From assembly GCA_045648025.1 (NCBI GenBank), contig JAZRNH010000037.1:1-38304 (forward strand): a stretch of 38,304 nt of DNA, given 5' to 3'. The position numbers and the translations under genes are program-made. The notes beneath the pieces are model-generated. The model was not told the DNA's origin. It ran no database searches and saw only the letters and a program-made list of their open reading frames with translations. The stretch is from RGIG1681 sp045648025. GTDB taxonomy: Bacteria > Bacillota > Clostridia > Christensenellales > UBA1242. Shown piece after piece: positions 1 through 8,500 of this stretch (positions are counted from its first letter, which is position 1; every line of letters begins with the position of its first letter).

Positions 1-141
1 AAAGAAATATAACCAAATTCAAATCAACATAACTGCAGATAGTATTAAGTGGTCAACTACAGAGATTGTTTTTAAGAAAAATGGTCAAATTGAAAAACTT
101 GATACATACAGAAAGAAACGAGCTGTAAAAGGATTCTTAAC
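1..141. repeat. Terminal direct repeat, left copy (circular closure)
   Basis: These 141 bases are identical to the last 141 bases of the window. The reading frame of a membrane protein passes through the join without interruption, so the repeat is the overlap of a circular (or circularly permuted) molecule rather than two biological copies. An exact length of 141 matches the largest k-mer of a common short-read assembler, which favours an assembly overlap. A genuine 141-bp phage terminal repeat is the less likely alternative. Confidence 0.93.
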
Positions 142-637
142 TGGTGTTGCTTGGATGCTTGGTGCAACATTGATTACTGGTGGATTATTCCTTGATACAG
201 CAGAAATACCTTTTGTTCAAAAGGTTATTAAATTGTTTTCATATTTTCTTACTATTGCATTTTCTGTTGTTTTTGACATTTGCAAGAACTATGAAAAAGG
301 TGCTTTTGGTGTTCCAAACGAACTTGAAGAGGTTAATGGGATTTGGGAAGAGTTTAAGCAATGGCAAGTTCCAGAGTGGGTTGAGAAAGATGTTGAGATG
401 AACAACATGCCAGAAGACCTGGAAGATGAGCAATCTAAACAAACAGAAAAGGTTAAGGAAGAAACACCAAAAGAAGATATTGAAATCGAAGAACCTTGTG
501 ATGACAAGGAAGATGTTATTTTACTAGGATATAAAGATGAAGAGATAAAGGAGGAAATTGTTTATGAGTCAAAACGAGAAGAATCTGACACCAGAGCAGA
601 TGTACAAGAAGAATCAATACAAAGCGAAACTATTTAA
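1..637 (+). CDS. Multi-pass membrane protein, C-terminal part (gene begins at 37733)
   Basis: This is the 3' part of a 355-aa gene that starts at 37733 and crosses the artificial end. Reading frame 2 is open from base 2 to the TAA at 635-637. In full-length numbering this part holds two further hydrophobic segments, at about residues 189-208 (LTGVAWMLGATLITGGLFL) and 219-237. A charged, Glu/Lys-rich tail of about 115 residues follows and is probably cytoplasmic. The end overlaps the start of the next gene at 564 by 74 bases, so the two are translationally linked. I recognise no enzyme family. From its position between tail-fibre genes and the giant polyvalent protein I infer a membrane-associated virion or ejection role. 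A holin-like role cannot be excluded, but the size argues against it. Confidence 0.85.
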   Translation, partial: KKYNQIQINITADSIKWSTTEIVFKKNGQIEKLDTYRKKRAVKGFLTGVAWMLGATLITGGLFLDTAEIPFVQKVIKLFSYFLTIAFSVVFDICKNYEKGAFGVPNELEEVNGIWEEFKQWQVPEWVEKDVEMNNMPEDLEDEQSKQTEKVKEETPKEDIEIEEPCDDKEDVILLGYKDEEIKEEIVYESKREESDTRADVQEESIQSETI

Positions 638-1082
638 AAGACTTGCTCCTATTGTGTTCTGGACTTTTTTAGGATTAAGCATTTTGTTCTTTATCCTCAT
701 GATTCAAAATAGTGTTGGCAACATTACTGAAATTATAAGTTTGCTAGACAAAGACAATCTTACTGGTGAGCAAATCCAGAACAATTATCAATACTTGGTT
801 GACAAGTGGGGTGAGTGGACTATTGTTGGTGAGCATGGTGGTGTGTTTAGCATACAATTTGTGGATATTCAAAATGCTTTCTTTAGTGGATTAATGGCAA
901 CATTTTTAACTCTGGGCATTGTTTGTTTATTTGTTTCAATCTTGTGTGGAAAGATTATTCTACCAAAGATGGCGCAGTATTACACAGACAATAATCAAAG
1001 CATGGTGGATATTGCAACTTTGCAAACTCATGCAGAGGTCACAAAAAAGAATAAAAAAGAAAGTAAGGAGGATTGGTTTTAA
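564..1082 (+). CDS. Two-pass membrane protein, unknown function
   Basis: This is a 172-aa protein. The ATG at 564 was chosen because AAGGAGG at 548-554 lies nine bases upstream; an in-frame TTG at 558 is too close. There are two strong hydrophobic segments, at about residues 25-47 (VFWTFLGLSILFFILMI) and 110-132 (FLTLGIVCLFVSILCG), separated by a loop of about 60 residues. The C-terminus is Lys-rich. It overlaps the preceding membrane-protein gene by 74 bases and its stop shares bases with the next ATG (TAATG), so the set is one translational unit. The three consecutive membrane proteins upstream of the giant ejection-type protein suggest components that assemble in the host membrane. No homologous family is recognised. 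Confidence 0.85.
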   Translation: MSQNEKNLTPEQMYKKNQYKAKLFKRLAPIVFWTFLGLSILFFILMIQNSVGNITEIISLLDKDNLTGEQIQNNYQYLVDKWGEWTIVGEHGGVFSIQFVDIQNAFFSGLMATFLTLGIVCLFVSILCGKIILPKMAQYYTDNNQSMVDIATLQTHAEVTKKNKKESKEDWF

Positions 1083-1456
1083 TGGGAATCGAAACAATAA
1101 AAAACTTTTTAACTCTTCCAGAGTTGCCAGATATTATTTCATATCTAATTCTAATTATCATCTTTGTGAGTGAACATTTTCTAAAGAAATTTGTTCAAAA
1201 AGATAACAGAACAACACTCTATAGTGTTGATACAAAAACAAAAAAATTAGATGATGCTATTGCAAAGTTTGAGAAAAAGACTGAAGAACTTGAAAAAGAA
1301 AGAAAGAAAATTCGCAAAGAATTTAATGTGATCAAGAAAGCAATCAAACAAGAGGCAAACAATTCTCATGAATTAGTTGCTAATGGCACAGCTCATGAAG
1401 TTTCTACAATGTTAGATGAATCTCAAGATATGGAGGAAGAAGAAGATGAAAGATAA
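1082..1456 (+). CDS. Single-pass membrane protein with coiled coil
   Basis: This is a 124-aa protein. The start is the ATG at 1082, overlapping the previous TAA, with AAGGAGG at 1065-1071. A hydrophobic segment at about residues 17-35 (IISYLILIIIFVSEHFL) is followed by a Lys/Glu-rich heptad-like stretch at about residues 50-90, which should form a coiled coil, and by a very acidic C-terminus (EEEEDE). An N-terminal anchor plus coiled coil fits a structural or spacer membrane protein. A spanin-like or holin-like lysis role is possible because no other lysis gene is recognised, but nothing specific supports it. The end overlaps the next gene by 11 bases. Confidence 0.82.
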   Translation: MGIETIKNFLTLPELPDIISYLILIIIFVSEHFLKKFVQKDNRTTLYSVDTKTKKLDDAIAKFEKKTEELEKERKKIRKEFNVIKKAIKQEANNSHELVANGTAHEVSTMLDESQDMEEEEDER

Positions 1457-2495
1457 ATATCTTAAGGAAAGTTTAAATACACAAAGATTAAACGAACTAG
1501 CAAGTAAATATGGCATATCAAATTATATGCCAGGGCAATCTTTTGATGCACATAAAAATAAGATGTCTGCAGAAGATTATGAAACAAGCCAAAAGTTGAT
1601 GAATTATTACACAAACCAAAAATCTTTAACAGACGCATATAATTACAACACAGAAATGGTTGAGCAAAACCAAAAGAAAGTATTGCAAGAAAATGCAATC
1701 TCTAAAGAACTAGCAATGAAATATTTGCCAGAACACTTAAAACTACAAGGCATGGGTGGTCTTGGAGTTTCAGAATCAAGTGTGATTGAGGCAAACAACA
1801 ACTTTAGAAATGCTAGAAATACAATCAATTCAGAGGCTGAATTGAGAAAAAATGAACTATTGAAGAATTATCAAGATGATATGAGAAATTTGGATAATAG
1901 TGCTACTACAGAAACTCAATCTATTAGAGATAAATATCAAGCATTGTTTGAGGAAAATTCTGCAACAAAACTTGCAAATCTTGAAACATTATTGATTGAT
2001 AAACTTTCTACAATGAGTCAAGACTCTCAAGGAAGAATTTCTACTGAAGATAAGAAAGAATTGAAAGAAATGATTGATAACTCTCGTTCTGAAATGACAG
2101 AGAGTGACCAACAAATTGCCGATTCTTATGTAGATAATATTCAAGAACGACCAGAAGATGAAGTTAAAGCCGAAAAATCATACAATGAGATAAAAACAAA
2201 TGGTGTTAATTTTAGACACAATGGAGGTTGGTGGATATTTGGTGCAACCGACTTTAGAGATGGTGATAATTTCTCCGTAAAAACTTCAAGTGGTACAAGA
2301 TATAATGTTGAAAGTGGCGGCAAAGTTGAAGATACAGATGTGATTCAAGCAGCACAAAAACTTGGTGATGGAGAGGTGTTTGGATATAGAAACAATATTT
2401 ATCTAAAGAAAGATGGTGGCATCTATTTGGTTAGAAAAAGATCTAATTCGTATAAAGAAGATTTTAGTAATCTTTATAATACAATTTATGGTTAA
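1446..2495 (+). CDS. Coiled-coil protein, putative internal virion protein
   Basis: This is a 349-aa protein. The ATG at 1446 has GGAGG at 1432-1436 at good spacing; an upstream ATG in the same frame (1416) lacks a ribosome site. Residues 20-240 are highly charged and Asn/Gln-rich with predicted long helices. The last 100 residues contain a Gly/Trp-rich beta-like patch (HNGGWWIFGATDFRDGDNF, about residues 257-275). There is no signal peptide and no membrane segment. It lies directly upstream of the 2852-aa polyvalent protein, separated by 18 bases. By position it resembles the smaller ejection proteins that accompany a giant internal virion protein in podoviruses. That role is inferred from context only. 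Confidence 0.8.
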   Translation: MKDKYLKESLNTQRLNELASKYGISNYMPGQSFDAHKNKMSAEDYETSQKLMNYYTNQKSLTDAYNYNTEMVEQNQKKVLQENAISKELAMKYLPEHLKLQGMGGLGVSESSVIEANNNFRNARNTINSEAELRKNELLKNYQDDMRNLDNSATTETQSIRDKYQALFEENSATKLANLETLLIDKLSTMSQDSQGRISTEDKKELKEMIDNSRSEMTESDQQIADSYVDNIQERPEDEVKAEKSYNEIKTNGVNFRHNGGWWIFGATDFRDGDNFSVKTSSGTRYNVESGGKVEDTDVIQAAQKLGDGEVFGYRNNIYLKKDGGIYLVRKRSNSYKEDFSNLYNTIYG

Positions 2496-2513
2496 TAATT
2501 ATTGGAGGATAAA

Positions 2514-5500
2514 ATGGCATACAATTCAACAACATCTTTAAGGAAACAACAAGCAATTAACCAGCTTAAAGAAAGAAGATTAAATTATATTATTCAAAGA
2601 CAAAATGCCATAAACTTGAAAGAATATCAGAATCAACAACGAAGACAAGCATTAGAGGAATCAAACAAGAAGAGTGATGCAAATTTTATTGAAAAATTGT
2701 TTGATACCTCTGGTGACCTTTCTGGTCAAGTTGTTTCTGGATTGGTTAAAGGTCTAGAGGGTATTTATGATTTTGGCGCATCTATTGTTGGTGGAATTGG
2801 TGGTATTTTTAGCAAAGACTTTCAAGATTCTGTTAAAGAACATATCTCTTATGATTTTACTGGAAATCATGTGTCATCTCATTTCAATGAGTGGTTTAGT
2901 GATTCGTATCTAAATGATATGGGAAAAGCTGGCGATATTATTCAAGGCATTGCAAATGGTATCGGTCAAATGTTGCCAGCAGTTGTAGTGACAGTTGCTA
3001 CTGGTGGTGCTGGCGCACCTGCAGCAGTCACACAATTTGCTTCACTTGCAACTACTGGAATAAGTGCGGCTGGTAATGCGACAGAATCTGCATTTAATGA
3101 TGGTGCTGGTTATGGTCAAGGTATGGTGTATGGTATAGGTAATGGTTTGGTTGAAGTTGCTACAGAAAAGATAGGTGGCAAGTTGTTTGGCAATAGTCCT
3201 ATTGATGATGCTTTAGGATTAAAACCAGCAAACAAAACATTATTCAAAACTGCGAAAACTGGTTTTGGCAAAGCTGTACAAGGTGCTGTTGGTGAGGGAA
3301 TTGAAGAGGGTATGGCAGAACTTGTCAACCCTCTAACCAAAACCATTTATAAGGGAACAGATGCTCTTAATGAATATAAAGACAAAGAGTTCTGGGGAAG
3401 AGTTGGTGAAAGTGCTATTATTGGTGCTGGAACATCTATTGCTTATGGTGGAACAATGGGAAGAATCAATAGAAACACACATAATGCAAATGAAACTTTA
3501 TCCGAGTTAAGAACTTTAGAGGTTAAAGAAGATAATCTTCATGCTCAAGGCAAACTTTTTGAGGGTGGAAATGAGCAGAAGATAAATAATCTTCGTGCAG
3601 AGTTAAGAACTCAATTAAGTAAAGATGTTTCAAAGATGAGTGAAAAGACAAGAGCAAAATACATTGCTCAAAACAATTTGGGCAGTATATTGAACGAAGA
3701 TGGCTCATTAAAGGCAATTACAACAAATTCTGCACAGAATATCAAAACAACCTCTAAAGGTGGCAAAAAAGGACTTGCAAGTACATCTAATAAAGAGGCA
3801 TACTCACCTAGATTCTTTGGAACAGAAGATTCTCTTTTAATTAAACCAACAAGCAAGAAATTGACAACATCTAACAGAGATGCTGTTCTTCGAATTAATA
3901 AGTTAAACAAAGGTTATAATCGAGTTGGATTTGCTATTGTTGATGATGGTTCTATCAAGAAACTTACTGGTCAAGATGCAAAGGCTATTGAGCATAAAGG
4001 TGTTATTTACATTGAACATGGTGCAGATGTTGAATCTTCACAAAAGGTTCTTGCAACACACGAATTGAACCACACTCTTGAGGGAACAAAACAAAAAGCA
4101 AAGTTTGATGAATTTGTTATTAAAAGTTTGCTTGAAAACGAAACTCTTGCAAAGAGATTTGGTGACTATAATAGCAAGTTTATGGAAACATTTAACAGAT
4201 ATAGACAAGTGTTTACAGAAAAATATGGTGATGTATCAAAAGCATCATCAGAAGATATTGCTATGATGATGCAAGAAACAGACAATGAGGTTATTTCTCA
4301 ATATGTAAGTGAAACAATGTTTACAGATGAGGCAACTATTGAAAGACTTGCATCTACAGATGAATCAATCTTTAAGAAAGTGTATAATTGGATTAAGAGC
4401 AAGGTTGAAAGATTTAAAATCAAGTCTGCAGAAGATAGACAAGTTTACGATTTCTTGCACAAAGCTGAAAGTCTTTATAAGAAAGCACTTGAAAATTCTG
4501 TTGGTGGCTCAAATTCGGTTCGCTACTCTATTGACAAAAATGAGAAAAAGAGTTATAGTAAATCATCAAGAAAGGTTGCAAAATATATACCTTATTCTAA
4601 AGTGGGAAATGAAAACGTCACACACATAAAAAGGGAATTGTCAAAAATATATAATGGTTTTGATGATTGTGTTGCAGATGGTATTGCAATAGAAAATGGC
4701 AACACTATTTATGTGGTGGATTCTGGTAAAGAAAATGGCGAATTAAGATTTGGCATTAGAAATACTATAAAAATTTCAGATGAAACATTAAGAAAAGAAA
4801 GGATGGTAAAAATCAATGACAGAGCAATACAAGATGGGTTCATTAGTGAGCAATTATCTGGAAAAATTAGGGGTTCATCCGATAAATATAGCAGAGGCAG
4901 TATCGGACGACAACTACAAGAAGAGTTATCAGTTGATTCAAGAGAATCCACAAATAACAAAGAAAGAATTTCTGAACAAGATGCAGATAGAAGAAGAGGA
5001 ATAAAATACTCTCTTTCAAAAGATAGCAAAGGTAAAAATCTTACAGAAACTCAAGCAGAGTTCTTTAAAGATTCTCAAGTTAGAGATGAAAATGGAAACT
5101 TGCTTGTTTGCTATCATGGAACAGAAAAAGGTGGCTTTACAGAGTTTAATAAAGAAAAAATAAGAAGTGGCGCAACATTATATGCAAATAATGGTGATGG
5201 ATTCTATTTTACAGAAAATAAAACAGTTGCAAATAAATATGGAAAAAATAATTCTTTATATTCTGTTTACTTAAATTTGAAAAAGCCGTTTATTTTTATA
5301 AATGCAAAAAATCAAGAAGCACTAAAAATCCTTAACAACTTTGCGAAACAAAATGATATAGAAGAAAAATATAATTGGGAAAACTATGTTTCGGCAAACG
5401 AAAGAACCGGCTCTATTATGGGTTATTATATTAAAAATGGTAAAGGATTTTCAGAGTATTTGCAATCATTAGGTTATGATGGAATAGTTTATAATTCATA

Positions 5501-8500
5501 TAATTACGAAACAAATAAGGCAGATAAAAATTTTGTTGCATTTGAGTCAAATCAAATCAAAGAAATAACAAATATTCGACCAACTTTTAGTAATGATATT
5601 CGCTTTGCTTTAAGCAAGGATACAGAGGTTAAAGATTTGGTTGCTATTCATAACACAACAGAATCTAAACTTTTACAAACAATGGAACTTGGTGGATTCC
5701 CTATGCCATCTATAGCAATTATAAAAGATGCAATGTCACATGAGAATTTTGGTGACATAAGTATAATCTTTAAGGCAGACGCAATAAATCCACAGAAAAG
5801 TTATGATAATAAAGTATATTCTGCAGATGCTTATTCACCTAGATTTCCACAAATTGCTTATTCTTTTAATGGTAAAGAATTAAGAGATTTGGCTGAAAAG
5901 ATGAACACAAGTGTAAGTATGCTTGAGGCAAACGACTTTTCAGAGGGTAAGAGCAGAGAAAGAATAATTGATAGTTTAAAATATAATGATAATTTTATTA
6001 AACATTATGTAAAAGAATTTAATGTTAAGGAAGAGATTGCTTATAAAGAACCATCATACACTAACACTTGTTTCAAACATGAAGACATAAATAAAGTCTT
6101 GGTAAAATACTCTTTTGATGAAATTGTTAATAATGATAAAGCACAATCAGATTTGAAAGATGCGGTTGAAAAAGCAAAAGACAAACAAGAAAGAGAGTTC
6201 AGAAAGAATCTAATTCAAAATTCTTATGATAACTTTATGAGAAAGGTTGAAGATGCAAAGCAAGAGCAATACATCTTTGACATTTTAAAAGAAGAATATG
6301 ATTTTGATAGGAAAATTGCAAAAGGTGAAGTTGCAAAAGTTGAAGATTCTTATCAAACAAGACAAAACACAATAGAAAAACTTAAAAATGATGACCAGTT
6401 TAATGAGTATGTTGAAAGTATAGTAGATAAAGTTATCAATAAAAAATATTTAAGAAATAACAAAGATTATTATACAAGTTCTGGTAATCCTCGTAGTTTT
6501 GATGCTTTGCATGAATCTTATAATGCAGAAAATGCTGTAAGAATAATGAAAGAACAAGGCTCAAAGAATAGTGAGGGAGGGAATATTTTTGGATATGGAA
6601 TCGGTGAAATCAGAGCTGCATTAAGTAAAAGTTATTACGATATAGAAGAGATGCACAAAGATAAGCATAGATTACAAGCAACTAGCGAAGAAAGTGCAGA
6701 ATTGTACGAAGAGTGTAATGATGAACTTCATGCTATTGCAGATGAAATATCTAAAAAAATAAAAGTTGACAATTTCTTGGAAAGAAGAGATATTGCATTA
6801 AATGCTGTATTTGATATAATTGCATCAACAAAAACAAATGAACAAGCAAAACGACTAATTAAAAGAGATTATTCTTTTGAGGTAAATGATTCAGAGATTT
6901 TAAAGATTAGAAACCTTGCAGAAAAGGTTGCAGAACTACCAGTAAAATATTTTGAGGCAAAACCAGAAAGAGTTGTTAATTTTAATGAGATTGCAAAAAT
7001 ATTTATTCCAGAGGGAACAAATCAACAAGTTGTTGAGTTTTTTAAAGAGAAAGGAATTGATATTCAATCTTATGGTGAGAACACTCCTACTCGTGCAGAG
7101 TTGGTTAAAAGTCTTCCTCAAGATATTAAGTTTGCACTTTCTAAAGGTCAAGTTGCCAAAGATAGAGCAAACAATTCTAAACTGAAAGTTTACTCTAAAA
7201 TTGAGGCGGAAAAACTAATCAATGAGATTATTGCAGAAAAACTTAACATTGGTGATAAGTTTGGAACTTTAAGAGGCAAAAGCAAAGCACAAGCAATCAA
7301 TCAAATGTTTGTTGCTTTAAACTCTGCAGATGCTGGATATAGATCTGGAATTGCACAAAATATTGCAGACTTCATTATTGAAAATGCAATTTATGAGGAT
7401 ATTTATGATGATGGTGGCATTAGCGAAGATGCTCTTCATACATATAACACAATCAAAGAGTATAGAGGAAAATTAAACCTTTCATCAATTAAAGGTGAAA
7501 TCCATCACAAATATGACACTCGCCCTGGAAATGCTATTATTATGCAGTGGGGAACATCAAAAGATGGTCAAGGTGTTGATACAGTTGCTCAAGAATTACA
7601 GAGTTTAGGTGTTCAAATTGATGCGATTAATCCTGCAGATATATTCTTTGAAATGGTTGAAATGTATAACAATGCCAGAGATACATTAAATAAAAAACCT
7701 CAAAAGATAAAATCAGATTATTTTAATTCTGGCGAACTAAAATCATTAAGAAATGAATTAGTGAGAGATATACTTAAAGGATATGATAAGTATGGAACAG
7801 AATCTAAATTCTCAAATCTTATTAGAAAATATGTTGATAGAATTGCATTGCTTAAAGAAACTATTAAAGATTTAAAAAATAGAAACAAAGCAATCAATGG
7901 ATTGTTTGCAACAATAGATCGTGTTAATGGTCTTGAAAAATTTAAGAGTGCAGATATTGAATTATCACATGAAGTTCTTGGGTTAATTAAGTTGTTAAAA
8001 GGTGTAAAAACCTATAGAAACAATCTTTCTAAAAATGTTAGAGAGATTATGCTTAAATATTCTCAAGAGGTTGATGGAAAGAAACTTTATGATTTAGTTG
8101 CTAATAATGGTGATGGAATTGAAAATCCAGTTGCTAAAATGGTTGAAGATATTGCTCATGGCAATGGTGAACTTACAACTAATGAGATTAGACAACTTGA
8201 TGACATCATGAAAAACTTTATCCACAATGTAAAAGAATATAATCGTGTGTTCTTTGAGGGTAAAACTCAAAATGATGAGGCAATAGTAAAACAAGCAATT
8301 TTGGAAACAAAAGAGGCTATTGCATTGAAAAATAGTGGTCTTCGTGGTGCAGCATCCAAATTCACCAGATGGCTTACTGCTCCAGTTTGGCGCTTTGAGA
8401 GATTAAGTTCTTACAGACAAAATGGTGTAATGACTAAAATCTTTGGCGAATTGCAACAAGGAGTAAACAATCAAGCAAGATTTAATATGATTGTTGCAGA

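Noticed and set aside
1..141. A biological 141-bp terminal repeat as in some podoviruses
   Set aside because: The length equals a standard assembler k-mer, and an intact gene crosses the join, so an assembly overlap is simpler.
4816..5004. A 62-aa alternative frame inside the giant gene that reads like a plausible protein
   Set aside because: The main frame is continuous through it and ends in a conserved linker motif, and no ribosome site precedes the small frame. Dual coding cannot be excluded but is not supported.
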